9,391 nt of DNA, from NCBI GenBank assembly GCA_016209665.1, contig JACQVT010000736.1, forward strand, positions 1 to 9,391, written 5' to 3'. The position numbers and the translations under genes were made by a program. This document shows, piece by piece, positions 1 to 5,908 of the stretch. The notes beneath the pieces are model-generated. The model saw nothing but the letters and a program-made list of their open reading frames with translations. It did no database searches and had not been told where the DNA came from. Numbering within the stretch: position 1 is the first letter of the stretch; each line of letters starts with the position of its first letter. This stretch comes from Planctomycetota bacterium. GTDB taxonomy: Bacteria > Planctomycetota > Phycisphaerae > UBA1845 > PWPN01.

Positions 1-1
1 C

Positions 2-1132
2 GTGCAGGCGGCGGCCGACGGCGAGGCCACGGTCGAGATCAGCTACTTCACCAGCGGGCTGAGCTGGTCGGCCGACTACGTGGCGATCGCCGATCCGCCG
101 GAAGCGAAAGTGGACATCACCGGGTTCGTGCGCGTGTTCAACCAATCGGGCGAGGAGTATGAGAACGCCCAGGTGCGGCTGGTCGTAGGCACGATCAATC
201 TCGTCGAGGTGGTCGCGGAGCTGGCCCGGCGGCGGTACGGCGTCGCGGTCGACAAACTCAGCGACGAGCGGGCCAGCGAACTGAAGCGACAGGTCAATGC
301 GTGGTTCTTCGGCTACATGGACATGGACGTCAACGCGCGGGGATTTGCGGAGGGTGCGCCGGTTACCCTGTACGCGGCCGATCTTGCCATGCTCGGCCGG
401 CCCAAGGAGGTCGCCAAGGACAGCCTGGGCGAGTATTTCATCTACACGATCGAGGGCACGGAGACGATCCCCAACGGCTGGAGCAAGCGGCTGCGGTCGT
501 TCGAGGGCCACAAGGTGCCGATGCGAGCCCAGTACCGCTACCGGCCGGCCGAATACGGCGACAAGCTCGTGCGGCTGTTCATCCTGACCAACAACGAGGA
601 ATCCAAGCTCGGCAAGACCCCCCTGCCCGACGGCGTCGCCCGCGTCTACCGCGGCAACGGCCGGGAGGGCCTGGCCTTCCTGGCGTCTCAGCCGCTCAAG
701 TACGTGCCCATCGGCGACAAGATCGAGCTGAACCTCGGGCCCGACCCGCGGGTCATCCACGAATGGGTCCGGCTACGGGGCTGGCGTGACAACTTCTGGT
801 TCCACCGCGCCGGCCTGAACGTCTACCGCCACCTGGACGGCCGGACCCGGCTGGAGGTCGACGACCAGATCGCCGGCTGGGAGGACCACGCCCGCTGCGC
901 CGAACGAATCCGCAACTACAGCGGCCGGCCGATCGACGTCGAGATCCGCCGCAGTTTCCCCGGTCACGCCGTCTTCATCAGCCGCCTGCCCGCCACCCAG
1001 CACGACTACAACACCGTCGAGCTGACCGCGACCTGCCCGCCCGGCCGAGCCACCGAACTGACCTACCACCTCCAGACGCTCGAGGGCACGCTGGCCAAAC
1101 AGCAGAACGTCACCCTCCAAACCGGCGACTGA
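2..1132 (+). CDS. DUF4139 domain-containing protein, 5'-truncated by window edge
   Basis: The reading frame is already open at the left edge and ends at TGA 1130-1132, so this is the C-terminal part of a larger protein. The GTG at position 2 is simply the first in-frame start codon, not a supported start. The visible 376 residues resemble the DUF4139 C-terminal beta-rich domain (mucoidy-inhibitor-A-like proteins). Y-F-T-S-G-L-S-W near residues 15-22 is followed by a G-F-V-R-V-x-N-x-S-G strand around 41-50 and an L-V-V-G turn near 60-63. Further on come the G-E-Y-F-I-Y-T-I-E-G segment (~143-152), the L-P-D-G-x-x-R-V-Y segment (~208-216) and the V-P-I-G-D-K-I-E-L-N-L-G strand (~235-246). Residues ~70-140 form an insertion with charged helices that I cannot match to a standard domain. 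The biochemical role of the family is poorly defined. The missing N-terminus (usually a signal peptide, DUF4140 or coiled coil) would help. It appears to stand alone; the next gene starts 204 bp downstream behind its own promoter. Confidence 0.72.
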   Translation: MQAAADGEATVEISYFTSGLSWSADYVAIADPPEAKVDITGFVRVFNQSGEEYENAQVRLVVGTINLVEVVAELARRRYGVAVDKLSDERASELKRQVNAWFFGYMDMDVNARGFAEGAPVTLYAADLAMLGRPKEVAKDSLGEYFIYTIEGTETIPNGWSKRLRSFEGHKVPMRAQYRYRPAEYGDKLVRLFILTNNEESKLGKTPLPDGVARVYRGNGREGLAFLASQPLKYVPIGDKIELNLGPDPRVIHEWVRLRGWRDNFWFHRAGLNVYRHLDGRTRLEVDDQIAGWEDHARCAERIRNYSGRPIDVEIRRSFPGHAVFISRLPATQHDYNTVELTATCPPGRATELTYHLQTLEGTLAKQQNVTLQTGD

Positions 1133-1158
1133 CGCTCCTGCGGCGGGATTGCCCGAAC

Positions 1159-1245
1159 AGAGCCCCGAGCGCAAGCGAGCGGGTTGCTACCGGCACATAC
1201 CGACCGCGTCGCCGGATCAACCCGTCGCTCGCGCTCCGGGCTCTG
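1159..1245. repeat. Dispersed-type palindromic repeat (SPERKRAGC/LACARGS class)
   Basis: Two ~28-bp arms, 1159-1186 and 1218-1245, are near-perfect reverse complements, differing by two substitutions and one or two indels. The arms carry CAGAGCCC at the outside and GGGTTG at the inside, with a ~31-nt spacer. Conceptual translation gives SPERKRAGC on one strand and LACARGS on the other, strings I recognise as frequent spurious translations of repeats in planctomycete-like genomes. It lies 27 bp after the stop of the DUF4139 gene, so its transcript could fold into a long hairpin and act as a terminator or RNA-stabilising element. No T-tract follows. Confidence 0.6.
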
Positions 1246-1258
1246 AAAAGGCACCCCG

Positions 1259-1286
1259 TTGCCAACCGGCGGACTTCGGATATGCT
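1259..1286 (+). promoter_or_regulatory. Putative sigma70-type promoter of the B12-radical SAM gene
   Basis: A TTGCCA -35 box (1259-1264, 5/6 to consensus), a 16-bp spacer and a TATGCT -10 box (1281-1286, 4/6) predict a transcript start near 1293, about 44 nt before the ATG at 1337. The boxes were found by eye. The same TTGCCA box recurs before the gene at 4186. Confidence 0.4.
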
Positions 1287-1292
1287 GGATGT

Positions 1293-1313
1293 CCCGGCCG
1301 TCGCGGGGCCGGG
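1293..1313 (+). promoter_or_regulatory. 5'-leader hairpin at the predicted transcript start
   Basis: CCCGGCC (1293-1299) and GGCCGGG (1307-1313) form a perfect 7-bp GC-only stem with a 7-nt loop. It falls exactly at the predicted 5' end of the mRNA for the radical SAM gene and could stabilise that end or modulate translation. No known riboswitch consensus is visible. Confidence 0.35.
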
Positions 1314-1336
1314 TTCGGCTCATTGGGTGTCGATGT

Positions 1337-2791
1337 ATGAAGCCACGCAAGGTGGTCCTGGTCAACACCAACGACATGCGGCCGCCGGTCTCGCCGATCG
1401 GACTCGATTATGTCGGCGACTGGCTGGCCGAAATGGACTATGACGTCCGGCTGGTTGACTTGGCGTTCGCCTCCGACCCCGCCGCCGAGATCACCGACGC
1501 GCTGGCCGACGGCGAGCCCATCGCGGTCGGGGTCACCCTCCGCAACACCGATGATTGTTTCTGGCCGAGCGCGGCATGGTTCGTGCCCCACCTGAAGCGG
1601 CACCTCGACCTCATCCGCTCGCACACCACGGCCCCGATCGTCCTCGGCGGCTGCGGGTTCAGCATCTTCCCGGCCGAGATCATGAAGGCCTGCGACGTCG
1701 AACTGGGCATCGTCGGCGACGGCGAGGAGACCTTCGCCCAGCTCGTCGAGTGCCTCGACAAAGGCCGCGACTACTCCCGGCTGCCCCGCCTGGCCCGCCG
1801 CGACCCCCAGGGGCGGATCACCATCAATCCGCACCACTACGACGCGGTCATCGACGTCCCGTCCAGCCGGGGCACGATCGACAATGCCCGCTACTTCCGC
1901 GAGGGGGCGATGGGCAACCTCGAGACCAAGCGGGGCTGCCCCTCCAAATGCCTCTACTGCGCCGACCCGATCGCCAAGGGCAGCGTGATCCGCCTCCGCC
2001 CGCCCGACCAGGTGGCCGACGAGGTCGAGGCCCTGCTCGACCAGGGCGTGGACGTGCTGCACCTGTGCGACGCCGAGTTCAACCTGCCCCCGCAGCACGC
2101 GACGGCGGTCTGCAAGGAGCTGAACGCCCGCTGCCTGGGCGAACAGGTGCGATGGTACTGCTATGCATCGGTCCACCCCTTCGACGGCGGCCTCGCCGAG
2201 GCGATGCGGCAAGCAGGCTGCGTGGGGATCAACTTCGGCGTGGACAGCGGATGCGACCGGATGCTCGCCGTCCTCAAGCGGTCGTACCGTCGCGACGCCA
2301 TCGCCGACGCCGTGGCGGCCTGCCGCCAGGCCGGCATCACCGTCATGCTCGACCTGCTCATCGGCGGCCCCGGCGAGGACGAAGCCTCCGTCCGCGAGTC
2401 CATCGAGTTCGCCAAGACCGTCAACCCCGACCGGGTCGGCGCCCCCGTGGGCGTGCGGGTCTATCCCCGGACGCCGTTGGAGCGCCTGGTGAAATCCGAG
2501 GGACCGATGGCCGCCAACCCCAACCTCCACGGCCAGCGCGGGCAGAACGACAACCTCCTCGCCCCCGTCTTCTACATCGATCATCGCCTCGGCGACGATC
2601 CGGCCGGGCTGGTAACCCACCTGATCGCCGGCGACCAGCGATTCTTCCCACCCCCACGAACGCAGGGCACGGCGAACTATAACTACAACAATCACGACAT
2701 CTTGCAGAAGGCGATCCTGGCCGGCGAACGCGGTGCATTTTGGGACATTCTCCGTCGATTGCAGGATGCCCCCGACCCGGATCTCGCCTGA
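1337..2791 (+). CDS. B12-binding domain radical SAM protein, substrate unknown
   Basis: This encodes 484 residues. The ATG at 1337 is preferred over upstream in-frame starts (from 1259) because homologous enzymes begin directly with the first beta-strand (K-V-V-L-V-N-T-N, ~5-12), and the upstream frame would run through the predicted promoter and leader hairpin. Residues ~1-145 fit a Rossmann-like cobalamin-binding domain of class B radical SAM enzymes: P-x-x-P-I-G-L-D-Y near 17-25, V-L-G-G at 102-105, and G-I-V-G-D-G-E-E-T at 124-132. I do not see the D-x-H-x-x-G motif of His-on B12 proteins. The radical SAM core starts at CPSKCLYC, whose C201, C205 and C208 form the [4Fe-4S] CX3CX2C motif. 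G-V-D-S-G (301-305) and L-L-I-G-G-P-G-E (340-347) follow and are typical of the barrel. The tail has an N-Y-N-Y-N stretch (447-451) and G-x-R-G-A-F-W-D-I-L-R-R (463-474). The family usually methylates or rearranges unactivated carbons, but the substrate cannot be read from sequence. No biosynthetic partner gene is adjacent. A weak or absent SD precedes the start. Confidence 0.88.
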   Translation: MKPRKVVLVNTNDMRPPVSPIGLDYVGDWLAEMDYDVRLVDLAFASDPAAEITDALADGEPIAVGVTLRNTDDCFWPSAAWFVPHLKRHLDLIRSHTTAPIVLGGCGFSIFPAEIMKACDVELGIVGDGEETFAQLVECLDKGRDYSRLPRLARRDPQGRITINPHHYDAVIDVPSSRGTIDNARYFREGAMGNLETKRGCPSKCLYCADPIAKGSVIRLRPPDQVADEVEALLDQGVDVLHLCDAEFNLPPQHATAVCKELNARCLGEQVRWYCYASVHPFDGGLAEAMRQAGCVGINFGVDSGCDRMLAVLKRSYRRDAIADAVAACRQAGITVMLDLLIGGPGEDEASVRESIEFAKTVNPDRVGAPVGVRVYPRTPLERLVKSEGPMAANPNLHGQRGQNDNLLAPVFYIDHRLGDDPAGLVTHLIAGDQRFFPPPRTQGTANYNYNNHDILQKAILAGERGAFWDILRRLQDAPDPDLA

Positions 2792-2860
2792 CTTCTTGGG
2801 GGGCGGGCATCCTTGCCCGCCTCTGTTGCCGGATGCCCCTGACCTGGACCTTGCCTAACC
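2759..2860 (+). repeat. Imperfect direct repeat of the radical SAM gene's 3' end
   Basis: The copies at 2759-2793 and 2826-2860 match at 28 of 35 positions, offset 67 bp. The first copy encodes LQDAPDPDLA then TGA, the true C-terminus. The second, in another frame relative to the gene, reads LPDAPDLDLA then TAA. Of the seven differences, three are silent third-position changes, two change a residue, one alters the stop codon and one lies beyond it. This looks like decayed protein-coding sequence, consistent with a remnant of a duplicated or replaced gene end. Confidence 0.65.
2802..2821. terminator. Perfect 8-bp hairpin just downstream of the radical SAM gene
   Basis: GGCGGGCA (2802-2809) and TGCCCGCC (2814-2821) pair perfectly around a TCCT loop, starting 11 nt after the stop codon. 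There is no T-tract, so this would be a non-canonical or factor-assisted terminator, or a short dispersed palindrome. It sits between the two copies of the 35-bp direct repeat. Confidence 0.45.
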
Positions 2861-2888
2861 TTGAATCGGGCGACCGAGTCTGTATTCA

Positions 2889-2913
2889 TGGCCGTCTTGC
2901 CGGAGAACGGCCA
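2889..2913 (+). promoter_or_regulatory. Leader hairpin upstream of the LPP20-like gene
   Basis: TGGCCGT (2889-2895) and ACGGCCA (2907-2913) form a 7-bp stem with an 11-nt loop, 63 nt before the ATG at 2977. A weak TTGAAT (2861-2866)/TATTCA (2883-2888) promoter with a 16-bp spacer lies just upstream, which would put the hairpin at the 5' end of the transcript. Function unknown. Confidence 0.25.
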
Positions 2914-2976
2914 CGACCTTGAGCGCCGCGCACGTTGATCGGCGCCGGCCGCCCACTCGGGGCAGGAGATGACTCG

Positions 2977-3942
2977 ATGAACCCTCCACTGCCGGGTCGA
3001 CCATGTCTCTTTGCTGTGCTGGCTCTCGCGTGCGTCGCGTCTATGTCCGCCCTGGCCCAGACGACACAGCCGGCGGCCAACCTGCCCGACGGGTTCCGCG
3101 CGCACGTGGTGGCCGTGGACGGCGGCTGGGTCGACTGGACCCGCGGGCTCGTGATCGCCGAAGGTCTCGGCCGAGCAAAGGGCACCGGCGCCCAGCAACG
3201 CCTGATGGCCCAGCGGGCGGCGGAGGTCGTGGCCGTCCGCAACGCCTTGGCGGCGGTCAACGACGTCCGCATCGACGCCGACGGCCGGGTGGCCGGCATC
3301 CGTGCCGGCAGTGTCCGGGTGCAGGGGGTCGTCCGCGGCCAGCGAGTCACACGATCGCAGTGGTCGCCCGACGCCAAGCCGCCCGAGGCTCGGGCCACCA
3401 TCGAGGTGCCGGTGTGGGGTATCGCCGGCGTGGCCACCACCTTTTGGCGAACGCGGCAAGTCCAGTCTCTCTACGGCAAGACACACCGCATCGAGCTGAC
3501 TGCGGCGCCGGCCCCCACATCCGACGCCCTCGTCGTGCTCGATGCCCGGGGACACGTGGTATCAGAGTGTCTGTTTCCGGCGGTCGTCGACTCGCAAGGC
3601 CGAATGCTGTACGACATCGCGACGCTCCCGCCGCCGGTGGCCCGTGACGTGGCCGTGGCCCGATACCTCGAGTCCAATCTGACGTTCGAGCACCTGCGAG
3701 ACGCCGACTCAACAGACTCGTCGACCGGGACGACGACGCAACCCGACTCCTCGGCGTACACCCGCAACGTTCCCGGCCGTCAGCGAATTGTCGTCAAAGT
3801 GATCGACGTGACCGGCCCGCACCACACCGACCTCGTTCTCGCCCCCGCCGACGCCGATCGTCTGGCCGCCTCACCCGAGGCTGTGGCCGCTCTGCGCCAG
3901 GCTCAAGTCGTGATTGTCGTCGACCGGGCCCAATCGCGATAA
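2977..3942 (+). CDS. Exported LPP20/FlgP-like protein
   Basis: This encodes 321 residues. The start is fixed by AGGAG at 2964-2968, 8 nt before the ATG, one of the few good SD sites here. Residues 1-27 form a Sec signal peptide: a hydrophobic run at ~10-22 and a signal peptidase I site A-L-A (25-27) before Q28. No lipobox cysteine is seen near the cleavage site, so it is probably a soluble periplasmic protein rather than a lipoprotein. After T-T-Q-P comes an LPP20-like region (~45-148): V-D-W-T-R-G-L-V-I-A-E-G-x-G, then A-Q-R-A-A-E-V-V-A-V-R-N-A-L (78-91), then a strand-rich half ending I-E-V-P-V-W-G (142-148). A second module (~180-326 equivalent) has A-L-V-V-L-D-A-R-G (184-192), a low-complexity Ser/Thr/Asp linker (~240-262) and I-V-V-K-V-I-D-V-T-G (271-280). 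It ends in a short Ala-rich helix and V-V-I-V-V-D. Relatives include FlgP, an outer-membrane flagellar protein. No flagellar genes are nearby, so the role here is unassigned. It appears monocistronic. Confidence 0.68.
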   Translation: MNPPLPGRPCLFAVLALACVASMSALAQTTQPAANLPDGFRAHVVAVDGGWVDWTRGLVIAEGLGRAKGTGAQQRLMAQRAAEVVAVRNALAAVNDVRIDADGRVAGIRAGSVRVQGVVRGQRVTRSQWSPDAKPPEARATIEVPVWGIAGVATTFWRTRQVQSLYGKTHRIELTAAPAPTSDALVVLDARGHVVSECLFPAVVDSQGRMLYDIATLPPPVARDVAVARYLESNLTFEHLRDADSTDSSTGTTTQPDSSAYTRNVPGRQRIVVKVIDVTGPHHTDLVLAPADADRLAASPEAVAALRQAQVVIVVDRAQSR

Positions 3943-3981
3943 TCGAACTCCGGGAGTCCAGATTCGGGTCTCTCGACGAGC

Positions 3982-4000
3982 CGCGGGGTTCATCTCCGCG
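3982..4000. terminator. Putative hairpin terminator after the LPP20-like gene
   Basis: CGCGGGG (3982-3988) and CTCCGCG (3994-4000) form a 7-bp stem with one G-U pair around a TTCAT loop, 40 nt after the TAA. No poly-T follows, so termination activity is a guess. Confidence 0.35.
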
Positions 4001-4144
4001 CATTCGACCATCCTGCATGGAACCAACCTGGGGCAAATCACGGATTCCCCTCGGTGGAATTGTAGTCACATCGGTGCATCCATCCGGACGCCTGCCGACG
4101 GAACCGAAGATCACGGATGCATTGTGAAACCCTCACGCGGCGGC

Positions 4145-4173
4145 TTGCCAGACACAACGCGCGTTCCTACGAT
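4145..4173 (+). promoter_or_regulatory. Putative promoter of the small protein/nucleotidyltransferase pair
   Basis: TTGCCA (4145-4150, 5/6), a 17-bp spacer and TACGAT (4168-4173, 4/6) predict initiation at about 4180, only ~6 nt before the ATG at 4186. No SD fits into so short a leader, so the mRNA would be nearly leaderless. Confidence 0.42.
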
Positions 4174-4185
4174 GCCTGACGTCCG

Positions 4186-4464
4186 ATGAACGCAGACGCA
4201 AGCCAGCGCGAGATCCTCGAAAGCCTCCGGTGGCCTGATCGCGGGCGACGGCTGCGGGAGCAGGCCCGACTTGCCCAGGCCATGACCCCGGCCGAGCGTC
4301 TTGCCCGGGTGGCCGGCTTGACACGCCTGTGCCTCGAATTAGCGGCCGCGGCGGGCAACCTGGAGGCGACGAAGCGGTACCGGACGTGGCGCGAGACGCA
4401 ATGGCGACAGAGCATGCGCGAGGCTATTGAATTGTATGAGCGCAGACAACGTGGGCAACGATGA
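4186..4464 (+). CDS. Small Arg-rich helical protein, putative partner of the nucleotidyltransferase
   Basis: This encodes 92 residues rich in Arg, Ala, Glu and Leu with no signal or membrane segment, probably all-helical. M-T-P-A-E-R-L-A-R-V (33-42) opens a helix continuing to ~54. A basic, Trp-containing segment follows (W68, W73), and the end is R-R-Q-R-G-Q-R. I recognise no named family. Small proteins with a (T/S)PxERL helix commonly sit directly upstream of AbiEii-like nucleotidyltransferases, which is the basis for the partner call. Its last 29 nt overlap the next gene (ATG 4436), indicating translational coupling. No SD is visible; a promoter is predicted immediately upstream. The overlap and compositional match with the neighbour favour a real gene over a chance frame. 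Confidence 0.6.
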   Translation: MNADASQREILESLRWPDRGRRLREQARLAQAMTPAERLARVAGLTRLCLELAAAAGNLEATKRYRTWRETQWRQSMREAIELYERRQRGQR

Positions 4465-5005
4465 GTCGGTCGTTGCGGCTTTGCTCGCCGTGGCCGACGT
4501 CCTCGAGGCCGAGGGCAGCCCTTACGCCGTGATAGGTGCCCTGGCCGCGGCGCAACACGGTCTGATCCGAGCCACCCAGGATGTCGACCTTCTCGTGGCG
4601 GTCCCGGCCGTGCGTCTGCCGGCACTGCTCGCGAAACTCGAGCAATCGGGATGTCAGATCGATCAGGCCCGAGTCATCCGGGAGTGGACTTCCGAACACT
4701 TGACACAGTTCCGCTATCGCGACGTTCCGATCGACTGGCTGGAACCGGTTATCCCGCTGTTCCAGCTTGTCCTCGACCGGGCGACGACTCGGGACGTCCT
4801 TGGACATCCGGTACGCTTCGCGGACGCCGATGGTGTGGTCCTGATGAAGCTGGTAGCTTTTCGCCCCGGGGATCGGCAGGACGTGGACGCCCTGGCATTG
4901 GCGTGCCGGGACGTCGATTGGACCTTCGTTCGAGGCCAACTCGAGTCCGTGTTCGGTCCTGACGACGAACGGTTGGCCTGGCTGCGGGCCAACATTCCCA
5001 GTTGA
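4436..5005 (+). CDS. AbiEii/MNT-like nucleotidyltransferase, putative toxin or modifier
   Basis: This encodes 189 residues. The polymerase-beta-type nucleotidyltransferase fold is indicated by I-G-A-L-A-A-A-Q-H-G (33-42), where IGA replaces the usual GG or GS, then R-A-T-Q-D-V-D-L-L-V (45-54) with metal-binding D49 and D51. A third acidic strand, P-I-D-W-L (98-102), supplies D100, so all three Asp are retained. Near the C-terminus K138 and R-x-x-D-V-D-A-L (147-152; D149 and D151) match the K...RD.xD.x.L signature of AbiEii-like proteins. Such enzymes act as type IV toxin-antitoxin or abortive-infection components, transferring nucleotides to tRNA or protein targets; here this is inferred from family resemblance only. 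ATG 4436 is chosen over TTG 4427 and GTG 4451; a weak GAGG lies ~12 nt upstream. It overlaps the preceding 92-aa gene by 29 nt, so the two are probably co-transcribed. Confidence 0.72.
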   Translation: MSADNVGNDESVVAALLAVADVLEAEGSPYAVIGALAAAQHGLIRATQDVDLLVAVPAVRLPALLAKLEQSGCQIDQARVIREWTSEHLTQFRYRDVPIDWLEPVIPLFQLVLDRATTRDVLGHPVRFADADGVVLMKLVAFRPGDRQDVDALALACRDVDWTFVRGQLESVFGPDDERLAWLRANIPS

Positions 5006-5058
5006 GCGGATCTGCCGCTCTCCCGCTCGTCAAGCAACGCCTTAAGCACTTGATCCGC
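5006..5058. repeat. Inverted repeat between nucleotidyltransferase stop and tRNA-Cys
   Basis: GCGGATC (5006-5012), directly after the TGA, is the reverse complement of GATCCGC (5052-5058). The gene and the tRNA converge here, so this could be a bidirectional terminator, but the loop is 39 nt and alternative small pairings (TCAAG 5030-5034/CTTGA 5049-5053) compete. Confidence 0.25.
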
Positions 5059-5086
5059 GGGTTCGGGCCATGCCACTTCCGATGAT

Positions 5087-5160
5087 AGGCGGCGATGGGA
5101 TTCGAACCCATGAATAACGGATTTGCAATCCGTCCCCTTGGTCCACTTGGGTACGCCGCC
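5087..5160 (-). tRNA. tRNA-Cys (anticodon GCA)
   Basis: Read on the minus strand the gene starts GGCGGCG at 5160 and folds as a complete cloverleaf. The acceptor stem GGCGGCG/CGCCGCC is perfect, and the D arm has a CCC/GGG stem with the GG pair in its loop. The anticodon stem ACGGA/TCCGT presents loop TTGCAAA with anticodon GCA (5126-5124). A 5-nt variable loop follows, then the T arm ATGGG/CCCAT with loop TTCGAAT. The discriminator base (5087) is U, the established identity element of tRNA-Cys. The 3' CCA is not encoded and would be added post-transcriptionally. Confidence 0.96.
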
Positions 5161-5204
5161 GAAGCGTTGGCCAGCTCCGAGCCATCCGCGCCGCCAACAC
5201 TCAC

Positions 5205-5233
5205 AGTATACTCCGTCCTCGGCCACAACCCAA
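5205..5233 (-). promoter_or_regulatory. Putative promoter of tRNA-Cys
   Basis: On the minus strand TTGGGT (5233-5228, 3/6), a 17-bp spacer and TATACT (5210-5205, 5/6) place the transcript start near 5198, giving a ~38-nt leader before the tRNA at 5160. AGTATACT is itself palindromic. Confidence 0.45.
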
Positions 5234-5319
5234 GGGCGCGAATCCTGGGTCCCGACCGATGAACGGCGGGGCGCGACAACCGCCGGCACCGTGGAGTTGA
5301 GTTGCCCCAACCCGCCGGT

Positions 5320-5760
5320 CTAGGCCTCGATCATCTCCAGGCGGCGAAGGGCTTCGCGCTTCCGCAGGCCGCGCACATCGGCGAGGGCAGCCAGCATGGC
5401 CTCCCGCGGACGGGCTTTGCCGGATTCCCAGTTGTAGATGGTCAGGCCGGACACGCCGACCAGCTTGCCGTAATCCAGGGCCGACAGGCCAAGCTTCTCG
5501 CGGTGGGCCTTGACCCAGCGGGGCGAGAAACGCACCTGCTCGGCCTCCTTCGACTTGCCCGGACGGATCGAGGCCCGGCGCTTCTCCTGGGCCTCGAGGT
5601 ACGCCACCCGGCGAACGAGATCGGCCACGCTACGCTTCAACGCCGCCAGATCGCGGCGGTGTCGGGCGGCCGCCTTGCGGGCGATGCTCACCTCGCCTTT
5701 CGTCGCTTTGCGGGCAACACGCTGCATCTCTTCCTTCAACGCTACGGCAAATCGGGCCAT
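5320..5760 (-). CDS. HTH (XRE/MqsA-like) transcriptional regulator with N-terminal coiled coil
   Basis: This encodes 146 residues. ATG at 5760 is chosen because AAGGAG (5774-5769) lies 8 nt upstream; the ATG at 5766 would be only 2 nt from it. Residues ~5-62 are a highly basic helix with heptad-like hydrophobics (L39, L42, V45, L49, V52, L55), probably a coiled-coil dimerisation region. A basic linker (61-77) joins it to a C-terminal XRE-type HTH at ~78-126, whose recognition helix lies in the segment S-G-L-T-I-Y-N-W-E-S-G-K-A-R-P (104-118). The N-Y/N-W-E-x-G-K-x-x-P signature is typical of XRE and MqsA C-terminal domains. This DNA-binding protein family is usually a stand-alone cytoplasmic regulator. 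The target is unknown; no toxin gene is fused or immediately adjacent. Confidence 0.85.
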   Translation of the reverse strand: MARFAVALKEEMQRVARKATKGEVSIARKAAARHRRDLAALKRSVADLVRRVAYLEAQEKRRASIRPGKSKEAEQVRFSPRWVKAHREKLGLSALDYGKLVGVSGLTIYNWESGKARPREAMLAALADVRGLRKREALRRLEMIEA

Positions 5761-5828
5761 CACCATTACTCCTTGTCAATGCTTGCGGGCAACTTTCTCC
5801 GAAAGGAGTGCCATCAAGCAAAACGCCT

Positions 5829-5856
5829 ATTATCCGCGCACGCGCCATCAACGCAA
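5829..5856 (-). promoter_or_regulatory. Putative promoter of the HTH gene
   Basis: On the minus strand TTGCGT (5856-5851, 3/6), a 16-bp spacer and GATAAT (5834-5829, 5/6) predict a start near 5822 and a ~62-nt leader. The leader includes a small CTCC-GAAA-GGAG stem (on the plus strand) just upstream of the SD. Confidence 0.35.
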
Positions 5857-5908
5857 GAGCGCACCGATTGCGGCATGGCGAACGGTGCAAGCATCATCCG
5901 GCAGTCGT

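Noticed and set aside
1287..1336. Cobalamin riboswitch in the leader of the B12-radical SAM gene
   Set aside because: The leader is only ~44 nt and has no B12-box-like sequence; only a simple hairpin is present.
1217..2695. 492-aa open frame on the minus strand opposite the radical SAM gene
   Set aside because: Its translation is low-complexity Val/Gly/Asp/Ala-rich with no domain, typical of the antisense frame of a GC-rich gene. The plus strand has clear catalytic motifs.
2692..3555. 287-aa minus-strand frame opposite the LPP20-like gene
   Set aside because: No motif or SD. The plus-strand gene has an SD, a signal peptide and family motifs.
4075..4121. TGCATCC/GGATGCA inverted repeat in the 3943-4185 gap
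   Set aside because: A 7-bp match with a 33-nt loop and competing pairings (TCGGT/ACCGA); not distinguishable from chance.
3914..4189. 91-aa plus-strand frame in the gap after the LPP20-like gene
   Set aside because: It overlaps the end of that gene in another frame, runs through a hairpin and a promoter, and has no family resemblance or SD.
5264..5285. CGGCGG/CCGCCG inverted repeat downstream of the HTH gene as a terminator
   Set aside because: A 6-bp stem with a 10-nt loop of this composition is expected by chance in such GC-rich DNA, and no T-tract follows.
5761..5766. Upstream ATG (5766) as start of the HTH gene
   Set aside because: The AAGGAG lies only 2 nt from it; the ATG at 5760 has the ideal 8-nt spacing.
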